Notes under the pieces: model-generated
What the model was told of the DNA's origin: nothing
Databases searched by the model: none
The model's input: the letters and a program-made list of their open reading frames with translations, nothing else
Program-made: the position numbers and the translations under genes
Shown here: piece after piece, positions 9,325-15,845 of the stretch
Position numbering within the stretch: position 1 is the first letter of the stretch
Layout of the letters: every line of letters starts with the position of its first letter
Source of the DNA: Actinomycetes bacterium
Lineage (GTDB): Bacteria; Actinomycetota; Acidimicrobiia; Spongiisociales; UBA5794
Direction: 5' to 3'
Assembly (NCBI GenBank): GCA_023336875.1
Contig: JAMBLH010000020.1
Location: forward strand, 1 to 15,845
Length of the DNA stretch: 15,845 nt

Positions 9325-10509
9325 ATGGCCGAGGGGCGACGTATCGTCCTCGGCGTGACCGGGGGAGTCGCAGCCTACAAAGCTGCGTATCTCGCCCGCA
9401 GACTCATCGAACGCGAATGCACCGTTCGCGTCGTGATGACCGAGTCTGCACAAGAATTCATCGGAAGTGCGACGTTCGCCGCCATCACGGGTCGAGAGCC
9501 CGTCACAACGTTGTTCGGTTCCGAGGACGTGTCTCCACACACGACGCTTGGTCAGTGGGCAGACGCGATCATCATCGCGCCTGCGACCGCATCCACTATC
9601 TCGAAGTTGGCGGCGGGACAGACCTCGGACGCGCTCGTCGCCACCGTCCTTGCGTCCAGAGCGCCAGTGGTGATCGCTCCTGCGATGCACACCGAGATGT
9701 GGGACCAGCCTGCAACGGTGGCCAACATCGATCGTCTGCGAGCGTATGGCTACAAGATCGTTGAACCTGAGGTCGGCGCACTTGCGGGTGGGGATGTCGG
9801 GCTGGGCAGACTTGCCGATCCCGAGGCCATTCTTGATGCCGTCGATGGCGTGTTTCCTGTTCGCGACATGGATGCCCTTCGCGTACTCGTGACGGCTGGC
9901 GGCACACGCGAGCCTCTCGATCCTGTCAGATACATCGGCAACCGTTCGTCAGGCAAGATGGGCAATGCCCTTGCAGAGGTCGCAGCCGAAAGGGGTGCAG
10001 AAGTGCTCCTCGTCACAGCGGCAGATCCGCCCGACAGGTCGGGAGTCGAAATCGACAGGGTTGACACCGCTGACGAGATGGCTGCGAGCGTCTGGGGGAG
10101 AGCCTCAGAATACGACGTGGTCGTGATGGCAGCCGCGGTGGCCGATTTCAAGCCGCGTATCACCGAATCAGGCAAGATACGGCGTGCCGATGGCGCGCCA
10201 ACGATCGACCTCGAGCCAACGCCTGATGTACTCAGGGGTGTCCGCGGAATGTCGCCGAGGCCCTTTCTTGTTGGGTTCGCAGCCGAGACCGGTTCCCTCG
10301 AAGGCGCCGCTGCCAAGGCGAGGGAGAAGGATGTGGATCTCCTCGTCGCCAACGACGTGACAACACCAGGAGCGGGTTTCGGATCGGACACGAACAAAGT
10401 TCGGTTCGTGTTCAGGGATGGAAGCACCGAGGACCTCGACCTGCTGCCAAAGCGAGAAGTTGCCTCCATGATCTGGGATACGGTTCTGAGACTCAGGGAA
10501 GAGTCCTGA
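9325..10509 (+). CDS. coaBC: Bifunctional phosphopantothenoylcysteine decarboxylase / phosphopantothenate-cysteine ligase
   Basis: CoaBC joins cysteine to 4'-phosphopantothenate (CoaB) and decarboxylates the product (CoaC) on the route to coenzyme A. The 394 residues hold an N-terminal CoaC flavoprotein domain. It includes LGVTGGVAAYKA at 9-20, the catalytic H72 before TTLGQWAD, the FMN-site APATASTISK and PAMHTEMW at 119-126. CoaB follows from about 186, with VTAGGTREPLDPVR at 189-202, YIGNRSSGKMG at 203-213, AAAVADFKP near 269-277, the KIRR lysine K284, and VANDV near 341-345. Two CoaC residues known from E. coli Dfp differ. The Asn of PxMNxxMW is His, and the Cys of the ACGD flap is Gly (LAGGD, 153-157). 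Start ATG 9325 follows GGAGGAG within the end of rpoZ. The stop overlaps a CTG that probably starts priA. Confidence 0.95.
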   Translation: MAEGRRIVLGVTGGVAAYKAAYLARRLIERECTVRVVMTESAQEFIGSATFAAITGREPVTTLFGSEDVSPHTTLGQWADAIIIAPATASTISKLAAGQTSDALVATVLASRAPVVIAPAMHTEMWDQPATVANIDRLRAYGYKIVEPEVGALAGGDVGLGRLADPEAILDAVDGVFPVRDMDALRVLVTAGGTREPLDPVRYIGNRSSGKMGNALAEVAAERGAEVLLVTAADPPDRSGVEIDRVDTADEMAASVWGRASEYDVVVMAAAVADFKPRITESGKIRRADGAPTIDLEPTPDVLRGVRGMSPRPFLVGFAAETGSLEGAAAKAREKDVDLLVANDVTTPGAGFGSDTNKVRFVFRDGSTEDLDLLPKREVASMIWDTVLRLREES

Positions 10510-12257
10510 GTCCCGCACGCGCCTGCCGGGTCGTTCCCGACATCTCATCGTTCTCGGTCGACGATGGTTTCTCGTACCTCATTCCCGACGATCTCGATGT
10601 TGGTGTGGGGTCACGAGTGCGGGTCAAGGTCTCTGGGAGGAGGCTCAAGGGGTTCGTAACCGCGGTGTTCGAAGCAGACGAGAAACGCAAATTGCTGAAG
10701 ATCGAAGGAGTCTCAGGCGACATCCCCTCCTTTGACGAAGAGATGCTTTCGACACTTCGGTGGGCTGCTCTCCACTATGTCACGCCCCTATCTGTGCTCC
10801 TCAAACGCACCGTTCCACCGAACGTGCCCAAGCGACCGACCCCCGATTCGGTCGAGTCGAGTCCTAAGGGCGATCGGCAGCCTGCTAGCTCTGAGAAGCT
10901 CTATCACATTGGATCACCTCCCTACGGCGTGTCGGTCGCCGGTGCGATCAGGAACGTCGCGGCATCCGGCGCGAACATCGCTGTCATTGCTCCTTCAGCC
11001 ATCGAGATTCGCGATATCGCCGACCATCTGACAACCATCTATGGCGACAGGGTCGTGCGTGCGACATCTTCGATGTCAGGGAGTGAAGTGACGGACAGCT
11101 GGACTCGCATGGCGACCGGGCTCGGCACGATTCTTGTAGGGACAAGGGAGACGATGTTCTGGCCGTTCGGCATCGTCGGTCTTGTCATCATCGTTGAGGA
11201 CGGCCGCAGGGTCATGCGCTCACCCGGTACGCCGACGCTGAATGTCCGCGATGTCATCGTGCAACGATCGACCATCGAGCAGTTTCCACTCGAATTCTTC
11301 GGTCCCGTGCCGACGCTTGAGGCCATTGCCATGGGAGCTTCGATCGTCGAGCCAACCCAGCGGCAGTGGCCGATGGTTGAGGTCGTCGACCGCGGTGAGG
11401 AGCCTCCCGGCGCTGCCGTGCTGACCGAACGCGTCAAATCTGCTATCAGGGGAGCGGTTGCTTCCAAGAGTCCTGTCTTTGTTCTCGTCGGATCGCGCGG
11501 ATATGCGCCAGCATTCCGATGCGTGGCATGCGGCGAAATCCGACGCTGCGTCAACTGCTCGAGTGCTGCCTCGCTGGATGACACCTGCAGACGCTGTGGT
11601 GCCGACCTCGGTGGCTGCACCAACTGTGGGGCCGGCAGGTTCCAGGCACTTGGCGCTGGCATAGGGAGGATCATCGACGACATCTCGGGGGTCGTCGGCC
11701 AGGACACGGTTGGGCGTCCTGAGGACGATCGATTGGTGACAGTGGGCACCGAGCGTGACCTAATCGGCGTGCACGACATGGGTCTCTCGGTTGCTGTGGA
11801 CATCGATGGGTTCACCATGGCTCCTCACTATCGTGCCGCCGAGGATGGCCTCCGGCTCCTTGTTCGTCTCGCCCAGACGGTGAAGAAGGGCTCGGGAAGT
11901 CGATGCGTCATTCAGACTGCGGATCCGAAGCAGCCGGTTATTGCGGCGCTGGTCCATGGTCGTTCGCAGGACTTCCTACTCACCGAGCTCGCGTCGAGAA
12001 GGCGATTTGGATTCCCTCCCGTCGGTTCGCTGATCGCAATCGAAACAGACGACCTCCATGACACAGGCGAAATGCTCCTCGAAGCCGTCGCGCCGCATGC
12101 CTCCGTTCTCGGGCCAGCGAAAGTGGGTGAGCGGATGCGATGGCTCATCCAGGACAGGGACCTCAGTGCTGCAAGACTTGCCCTCCGACCCGTGGTCAGC
12201 GCGCTTCGCGGCAAGGGAGCAAAGGTCAGAGTGGACGTGGATCCCATAGATCTGTAG
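10506..12257 (+). CDS. priA: PriA-like primosomal protein N', lacking ATPase motifs
   Basis: PriA reloads replisomes at stalled forks. The 583-residue product (from CTG 10506) opens with the 3' DNA-binding domain pattern, ACRVVPDISSF and FSYLIPDDL, then VGSRVRVKVSGRRLKGFV. An eight-cysteine zinc region follows, C339, C342, C348, C351, C361, C364, C371 and C374, all in CxxC pairs. The C-terminal domain includes LLTELASRRRFGFPPVGSLI. The Walker A GxTGSGKT is missing: the site reads IGSPPYGVS (from residue 135). The DEEH box is also missing: VIIVEDGRR lies at about 11184-11210. Actinobacterial PriA proteins lack these motifs too, so this is probably a real ATPase-dead protein rather than decay. 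The first standard start codon is GTG 10605, which would cut off the DNA-binding domain start. The CTG of the CTGA overlap with coaBC is preferred. metK, often found here in actinobacteria, is absent. Confidence 0.85.
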   Translation: MSPARACRVVPDISSFSVDDGFSYLIPDDLDVGVGSRVRVKVSGRRLKGFVTAVFEADEKRKLLKIEGVSGDIPSFDEEMLSTLRWAALHYVTPLSVLLKRTVPPNVPKRPTPDSVESSPKGDRQPASSEKLYHIGSPPYGVSVAGAIRNVAASGANIAVIAPSAIEIRDIADHLTTIYGDRVVRATSSMSGSEVTDSWTRMATGLGTILVGTRETMFWPFGIVGLVIIVEDGRRVMRSPGTPTLNVRDVIVQRSTIEQFPLEFFGPVPTLEAIAMGASIVEPTQRQWPMVEVVDRGEEPPGAAVLTERVKSAIRGAVASKSPVFVLVGSRGYAPAFRCVACGEIRRCVNCSSAASLDDTCRRCGADLGGCTNCGAGRFQALGAGIGRIIDDISGVVGQDTVGRPEDDRLVTVGTERDLIGVHDMGLSVAVDIDGFTMAPHYRAAEDGLRLLVRLAQTVKKGSGSRCVIQTADPKQPVIAALVHGRSQDFLLTELASRRRFGFPPVGSLIAIETDDLHDTGEMLLEAVAPHASVLGPAKVGERMRWLIQDRDLSAARLALRPVVSALRGKGAKVRVDVDPIDL

Positions 12258-12271
12258 TGCATTTGAGAGTG

Positions 12272-12294
12272 GCGTGTGGGACGGCGCACGCTTG
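12272..12294 (+). terminator. Possible weak terminator hairpin after priA
   Basis: GCGTGTG (12272-12278) pairs with CGCACGC (12285-12291), including one T-G pair, around the loop GGACGG. The following bases are TTGTCG, a poor U-tract. It lies 14 bp after the priA stop, where the long cluster ends. The stem is sound but the missing T-run makes intrinsic termination uncertain. It could instead be an mRNA 3' stabiliser or have no role. Confidence 0.3.
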
Positions 12295-12310
12295 TCGTGG
12301 ATTTCGCCGA

Positions 12311-12338
12311 TACTGTCTACCGTCTACCGTCTACTCTT
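12311..12338 (+). repeat. Four tandem 7-bp units (TACCGTC-like) ahead of def
   Basis: The units are TACTGTC, TACCGTC, TACCGTC and TACTCTT, in exact 7-bp register, ending five bases before the def ATG. Each unit contains a TANNNT box. The last one (TACTCT, 12332-12337) is placed six bases before the ATG, where a leaderless -10 would be. The array may therefore hold the def promoter, with the repeats as slippage products or as binding sites. No good -35 box is visible. The rest of the 86-bp gap from 12258 holds only the weak hairpin at 12272-12294. Confidence 0.55.
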
Positions 12339-12343
12339 CCGCC

Positions 12344-12847
12344 ATGTCCATATTTCCGATTCGCACGTTTCCTGATCCGGTTCTCTCGATGCGCGCATCG
12401 GACGTGATTGACTTCGATGCAGATCTACGACGACTGGTCGATGACATGCTCGAAACCATGTTTGCCGCCCCTGGCGTTGGGCTTGCAGCTCCACAGATTG
12501 GCATCGCAAAGAGGATCTTTGTGGCCGATGTCGGTGAGGGTCCCTTCGTCATGGCCAATCCGAAGATCGTTTCCACATCAGGGAAGTGGAAGTTCGAAGA
12601 GGGATGCCTCTCAGTGCCTGGCCGGTATTGGCAGATCAAGAGGCCAGAGTATGCACGAGCCGAGGGTGTTGGACTCGATGGCGAATTCATAGCGTTCGAA
12701 GGTGACGATCTGATGGGCCGTGTCCTGCAGCATGAGATCGACCATCTCGACGGCACCGTGCTTCTCGCACATCTGAGCCCGCGGGTCCGTCGGCAGGTAC
12801 TCAAGGAGCTTCGTGAGGATTCGCTGGGCATCGAAGGGACATATTGA
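12344..12847 (+). CDS. def: Peptide deformylase
   Basis: Def removes the N-formyl group from nascent proteins using a metal ion. The 167-residue product has all three signatures: GVGLAAPQIG at 44-53, EGCLSVPG at 86-93 with metal ligand C88, and QHEIDHLDG at 129-137 with H130, E131 and H134. The N terminus SIFPIRTFPDPVLSMRASDV fits the family start. There is no Shine-Dalgarno before ATG 12344: the upstream bases are a pyrimidine-rich tandem repeat. A leaderless transcript is likely. The open frame extends upstream but carries no homology there. The stop overlaps the fmt ATG as TGATG, and def-fmt pairing is widespread because the two enzymes act on the same formyl group. Confidence 0.96.
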   Translation: MSIFPIRTFPDPVLSMRASDVIDFDADLRRLVDDMLETMFAAPGVGLAAPQIGIAKRIFVADVGEGPFVMANPKIVSTSGKWKFEEGCLSVPGRYWQIKRPEYARAEGVGLDGEFIAFEGDDLMGRVLQHEIDHLDGTVLLAHLSPRVRRQVLKELREDSLGIEGTY

Positions 12848-13752
12848 TGGGTGCTGTATTTCTTGGTTCGCCTGCAGTCGCAATTCCCAGCTTGACCGCC
12901 TTGAGCGATGTTGCGGATGTTGACCTCGTCATCACTCAACCAGATCGCAGAGCGGGACGCGGCGCCATCATGACGCCACCACCAGTGAAGATCGCTGCTG
13001 AACAGTTTGGTTTTGAGGTAGCGCAGCCGAAGGACACCCAGGAACTGCTGACGCTTCTTGTCGAAGGTGGATTCCGTGTCGGTGTCGTGGCTGCCTACGG
13101 GCGAATCCTGACACCTGCCATGCTCGCGACCGTTCCCTTTGGCTTCCTGAACGTGCACTTCTCCCTTCTCCCACGGTGGCGCGGTGCAGCACCGGTTGAA
13201 CGCGCTATTGCAAACGGTGACGAGAGAACCGGCGTCACACTGATGAAGATCGACGAGGGTCTCGACAGCGGTCCAATCCTCGGTGAAATATCGACACCGA
13301 TCGGACCTTTGGAGACGGGTGGAAGTCTCACGAGTCGTCTCGCATTTCTTGGCGCCACGTTGATCGACGACACGATGCCCGAATACCTAAACGGACACAG
13401 GACTCCAGTGCCTCAGATCGATTCCGGTGCTTCTCACGCCGTGAAACTCACGAAGGCTGAAGCCCAGATCACACCGTTGTTGACAGCGTCTGTCGCAGAG
13501 CGGATGGTGCGTGCGTTTCAGCCACGACCCGTTGCCTGGATGGAGACGCCTGACGGCACCCTCCGAATACACAAGGCGCGCCCTTCCCATATTCCCGGCG
13601 AACCCGGTGAAGTTTCGCTCGTTGGGACAGAGGTCATTGCAAGCTTCGACCACGGATCGATCGAACTGCTCGTCGTGCAGCCGCCTGGTAAATCACACGT
13701 CGATGCCAGATCATGGATGAACGGCCGCAGAGCGGAAACGACGACCTTCTAG
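12847..13752 (+). CDS. fmt: Methionyl-tRNA formyltransferase
   Basis: Fmt transfers a formyl group from 10-formyl-tetrahydrofolate to Met-tRNA(fMet). The 301-residue product shows VFLGSPAVAIPSL at 4-16 and QPDRRAGRG at 31-39. The catalytic block LNVHFSLLPRWRGAAPVERA lies at 101-120 with N102 and H104, and the catalytic aspartate is probably D140 in GLDSGPIL. A C-terminal tRNA-binding domain starts near 205 (AVKLTKAEAQI) and includes VRAFQPRPVAWM. ATG 12847 overlaps the def stop. TTG 12844 is in frame but unnecessary. The gene ends 18 bp from the convergent PPK2 gene. In many actinobacteria rsmB follows fmt and precedes rpe; here the space is taken by ppk2. Confidence 0.95.
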   Translation: MGAVFLGSPAVAIPSLTALSDVADVDLVITQPDRRAGRGAIMTPPPVKIAAEQFGFEVAQPKDTQELLTLLVEGGFRVGVVAAYGRILTPAMLATVPFGFLNVHFSLLPRWRGAAPVERAIANGDERTGVTLMKIDEGLDSGPILGEISTPIGPLETGGSLTSRLAFLGATLIDDTMPEYLNGHRTPVPQIDSGASHAVKLTKAEAQITPLLTASVAERMVRAFQPRPVAWMETPDGTLRIHKARPSHIPGEPGEVSLVGTEVIASFDHGSIELLVVQPPGKSHVDARSWMNGRRAETTTF

Positions 13753-13770
13753 TGTCAACATCGGGCTCAT

Positions 13771-14577
13771 CTACTCGATAGCTATGTGCGCGAGGTCGAA
13801 CTCTGGTTCCGGGTAGGCAAGATCCATGCCGCGGATCGTGTCGATCAGGATCTGTGAGACAACGAGATTGCGGTACCACTTCCTGTCCGCAGGCACGATG
13901 TACCACGGAGCATCGACAGTGGATGTCAGTGAGATGGCGTCGTCGTACGCGACCATGTAGTCCTCCCATTTCTCTCTCGAGGACAGGTCGCTGGGGTCGA
14001 ACTTGTAGTTCTTGGACGGGTCATCGACGCGCGCCTGGAGTCGCTCCTTCTGCTCCTCTTTGGAGACATTGAGCATGATCTTGACGATCGTCGTGCCCTC
14101 ATCGCACAACATCTCCTCGAAATCACGGATCTGCTTGTAACGCTTCGACCACACAGATTCCGGCACGAGATCGTTAACTCGGACCACGAGCACATCTTCA
14201 TAGTGACTTCGGTTGAATACCCCGATTCGGCCCTTCGCTGGAGTCCGCATGTGTATTCGCCAGAGATAGTCATGAGCTGCCTCGTGGGGCCCAGGCACGC
14301 CGAATCCATACACGTCGACGCCCTGCGGATTCACGCCTGAAAACACTTTGCGGATCGTCCCATCCTTCCCGCCCGTGTCCATGGCCTGAAGCACAACGAG
14401 CAGTGCCTGATCTCCATCACTCCACAACAGACGCTGGAGTTCAGAAAGCTCGCGGTTCATCGTGGCAAGCATCTTCTTGGACGATGACTTCGTCAGGTGA
14501 TCGAATGCCACCTTCTCGCCTGGGTTGGTCCGTGAGAGATCGACGATCGACCCGGGTGTGATCCGATATAACTCCAT
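13771..14577 (-). CDS. PPK2-family polyphosphate:nucleotide phosphotransferase
   Basis: PPK2 enzymes move phosphate between polyphosphate and nucleotides. The 268-residue product has a Walker A variant LQAMDTGGKDGTIRKV at 63-78, then FSGVNPQGVDVYGFGVP. Walker B lies in GVFNRSHYEDVLVVRV at 119-134. A lid stretch RVDDPSKNYKFDPSDLSSRE covers about 183-202, and the end block is WYIVPADRKWYRNLVVSQIL at 225-244. The NRSHYEDVL and GVNPQGV blocks fit the subgroup labelled PPK2-related polyphosphate:nucleotide phosphotransferase. Class III members of that group can phosphorylate AMP and ADP from polyphosphate. The exact substrate cannot be read from sequence. ATG 14575-14577 is preceded by an AGGGAGA ribosome-binding site at good spacing. 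It is the only minus-strand gene here, convergent with fmt and divergent from rpe. It has no sibling operon gene. Confidence 0.9.
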   Translation of the reverse strand: MELYRITPGSIVDLSRTNPGEKVAFDHLTKSSSKKMLATMNRELSELQRLLWSDGDQALLVVLQAMDTGGKDGTIRKVFSGVNPQGVDVYGFGVPGPHEAAHDYLWRIHMRTPAKGRIGVFNRSHYEDVLVVRVNDLVPESVWSKRYKQIRDFEEMLCDEGTTIVKIMLNVSKEEQKERLQARVDDPSKNYKFDPSDLSSREKWEDYMVAYDDAISLTSTVDAPWYIVPADRKWYRNLVVSQILIDTIRGMDLAYPEPEFDLAHIAIE

Positions 14578-14649
14578 CCGTGCACCATCTCCCTGTCTCG
14601 TTCTGCCACACTACAGATCGCGAGTGAGGTCATCCCGCACCCAACCATT

Positions 14650-14655
14650 TACACT
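14650..14655 (+). promoter_or_regulatory. Candidate -10 box for a leaderless rpe transcript
   Basis: TACACT fits TANNNT, and eight bases separate it from ATG 14664, so transcription would start at or next to the start codon. No Shine-Dalgarno exists before rpe, which agrees with leaderless translation. A -35 box is not evident. The 77-bp divergent gap between ppk2 and rpe must also hold the ppk2 promoter. The best minus-strand candidate is TAGTGT (revcomp of about 14609-14614), which is weak. Confidence 0.4.
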
Positions 14656-14663
14656 TGGCGAAG

Positions 14664-15329
14664 ATGAGAACACCCCCACGAATAGCACCCTCAATTCTTG
14701 CGGCAGATTTCGGGCACCTTGCCGACGACATCAACCGCATCGCCCCGCTCGTTGACATCCTCCACGTCGATGTGATGGATGGGCATTTCGTTCCGAACAT
14801 ATCTCTCGGACCGCCCGTGATCTCCTCCCTCCGCCGTGCAACGGACCTATACCTCGATTGCCATCTCATGATCACGGATCCACTCACGTATCTCGAGTCC
14901 ATGAAGGCTGCCGGCGCGGATGGAGTGACGGTCCATATCGAAGCGGTGCCGGATCCCACGCCTGTGATTGCGGAGGCCAGCCGCCTCGACCTCGATGTCG
15001 GGTTGGCGATCAACCCGCCAACACCGGTTTCTGCGATCGAACCGTATCTCGACCAGGCGCACCTCGTGCTTGTCATGAGCGTGCATCCGGGCTTTGGCGG
15101 TCAGGCGTTCATCGAATCGGTTCTGCCAAAGATCGAAGAACTTAGAGAAATCATTGATTCGCACGCGTTGTCAGCCGATATAGAGGTCGACGGAGGCATT
15201 GATCTGCGTACGGCATCTCCCGCAAGGGAAGCCGGAGCGGACGTGTTCGTCGCCGGAACATCAGTGTTTCGGGCGGACGATCCAGCTGCCGCCGTGGAAG
15301 AACTACGAACAATCCTCAACCAGGGGTGA
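14664..15329 (+). CDS. rpe: Ribulose-phosphate 3-epimerase
   Basis: Rpe interconverts ribulose 5-phosphate and xylulose 5-phosphate in the pentose phosphate pathway. The 221-residue TIM-barrel product shows APSILAADF at 8-16, the metal ligands H34 and D36 in LHVDVMDGHFVPN, H67 in DCHLM, MSVHPGFGGQAFI at 138-150, and the catalytic and metal-binding D176 in EVDGGI. The phosphate site reads AGTSVF at 197-202. ATG 14664 fits the family N terminus. TTG 14655 would add three residues and has no ribosome-binding site either. Only one base separates its stop from the following response regulator ATG, so the two genes are probably co-transcribed. Confidence 0.95.
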   Translation: MRTPPRIAPSILAADFGHLADDINRIAPLVDILHVDVMDGHFVPNISLGPPVISSLRRATDLYLDCHLMITDPLTYLESMKAAGADGVTVHIEAVPDPTPVIAEASRLDLDVGLAINPPTPVSAIEPYLDQAHLVLVMSVHPGFGGQAFIESVLPKIEELREIIDSHALSADIEVDGGIDLRTASPAREAGADVFVAGTSVFRADDPAAAVEELRTILNQG

Positions 15330-15330
15330 C

Positions 15331-15845
15331 ATGACCGAGCGGATTCTTGTCGTCGATGACGACCCGGACATCCTGCAGTTTGTGCAGATGAACCTCGAAC
15401 TCGATGGTTTCGAGGTTGAACTCGCCGGTGGAGGTAGGGAGGCGCTCGAAAAGGCTGCAGCTGCCCCTCCGGACCTGATGCTCCTCGATGTCATGATGCC
15501 CGAAATCGACGGACTGACGGTTCTTCGCCGAATGCGAGCCGACCCGCCGACCGCGAACATACCTGTGATTGTGTTGACGGCGAGAAGCCTCGCCGAGGAC
15601 AGGGTCAAAGGCCTCGATCTCGGCGCTGACGACTACATCACCAAACCGTTCGATCTCGAAGAGTTGATCTCGAGAATCCGGACGGTCCTGAGACGCAGCC
15701 AGCAGATGCGTGATCTCTCTCCACTGACTGGACTGCCAGGGAACTTTCAGATAACGAACGAGTTGAAGCGCCGCGTTGAGACGGAGAAGGACTTCGCTGT
15801 CGTGCATGCCGACCTCGACAACTTCAAAGCCTTCAATGATCACTA
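15331..15845 (+). CDS. Response regulator with REC and GGDEF-type domains (3' end cut off)
   Basis: The 171 complete codons begin with a receiver domain: ILVVDDDPDIL with the acidic pair D10 and D11, the phospho-acceptor D53 in LLDVMMPEIDG, T83 in VLTARS, and K105 in ITKPFDLEELISRIR. A short linker (RRSQQMRDL) leads into the start of a GGDEF domain: SPLTGLPGN near 130-138 and the metal-binding pattern HADLDNFKAFNDH at 159-171. The window ends before the GGDEF signature loop, so active diguanylate cyclase or a degenerate sensor cannot be told apart. A cognate histidine kinase is not visible. ATG 15331 lies one base after the rpe stop (TGACATG), with CAGGGG (15321-15326) as a plausible ribosome-binding site. 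Confidence 0.88.
   Translation, partial: MTERILVVDDDPDILQFVQMNLELDGFEVELAGGGREALEKAAAAPPDLMLLDVMMPEIDGLTVLRRMRADPPTANIPVIVLTARSLAEDRVKGLDLGADDYITKPFDLEELISRIRTVLRRSQQMRDLSPLTGLPGNFQITNELKRRVETEKDFAVVHADLDNFKAFNDH

Noticed and set aside
9750..10469. Long minus-strand open frame (239 codons) opposite coaBC
   Set aside because: It mirrors the coding frame of coaBC, with low-complexity Ser, Arg and Ala composition and no ribosome-binding site that I could credit.
12140..12343. N-terminal extension of def through the priA end
   Set aside because: The frame is open but the translation has no deformylase homology, and the family start matches ATG 12344.
13760..13779. Inverted repeat ATCGGG/CTCGAT between the convergent fmt and ppk2 genes
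   Set aside because: It is a 6-bp stem with a G-U pair and an 8-base loop, and neither side has a T-run, so a bidirectional terminator cannot be supported.

Overview
This window reads as a piece of actinobacterial chromosome with moderate-to-high GC, dense genes and almost no intergenic space. The best lineage marker is the gene at 8170-8478. It encodes an actinobacterial-type integration host factor (mIHF), a family that is unrelated to the HU/IHF of other bacteria. The PriA at 10506-12257 has lost its ATPase motifs and the CoaBC carries the PAMHTEMW form of its motif, both of which I associate with Actinomycetota. A class 1B-like PyrD and a type I PyrF differ from the mycobacterial pattern, so I infer a deep-branching actinobacterium, perhaps of the Acidimicrobiia. 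That lineage guess is weak.

Layout. Positions 1-177 are the 3' end of nusB. Positions 178-307 are a regulatory leader. It holds an extended -10 promoter, a canonical PyrR-binding hairpin, a competing antiterminator, an intrinsic terminator, and a 21-codon leader ORF whose stop overlaps the pyrR start. Positions 308-8129 are a pyrimidine operon, pyrR-pyrC-carA-carB-pyrD-pyrF, with overlapping or touching genes. It lacks pyrB and pyrK. With no gap over 41 bp the same strand continues into mihF, gmk, rpoZ, coaBC and priA, ending at 12257. A short non-coding stretch (12258-12343) holds a weak hairpin and four tandem 7-bp repeats just ahead of def-fmt (12344-13752). A PPK2-family polyphosphate kinase lies on the minus strand (13771-14577), convergent with fmt. 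The plus strand resumes with rpe (14664-15329) and a REC-GGDEF response regulator that runs off the window end.

How the genes work together. carAB, pyrC, pyrD and pyrF cover carbamoyl phosphate, dihydroorotate, orotate and UMP synthesis. Aspartate carbamoyltransferase and, probably, the electron-transfer partner of PyrD must be encoded elsewhere. PyrR senses uridine and guanosine nucleotides and is expected to close the leader when UMP is abundant. Gmk (GMP to GDP), RNA polymerase omega, CoaBC and PriA follow on the same apparent transcript, which ties nucleotide supply to RNA, CoA and DNA maintenance genes. def and fmt handle the N-formyl group of initiator methionine.

The most interesting part is the pyr leader. 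It combines Bacillus-style attenuation elements with a translational switch of the kind proposed for mycobacteria, because the leader-ORF Shine-Dalgarno lies inside the PyrR hairpin. I see no mobile elements, CRISPR arrays, tRNA or rRNA genes.
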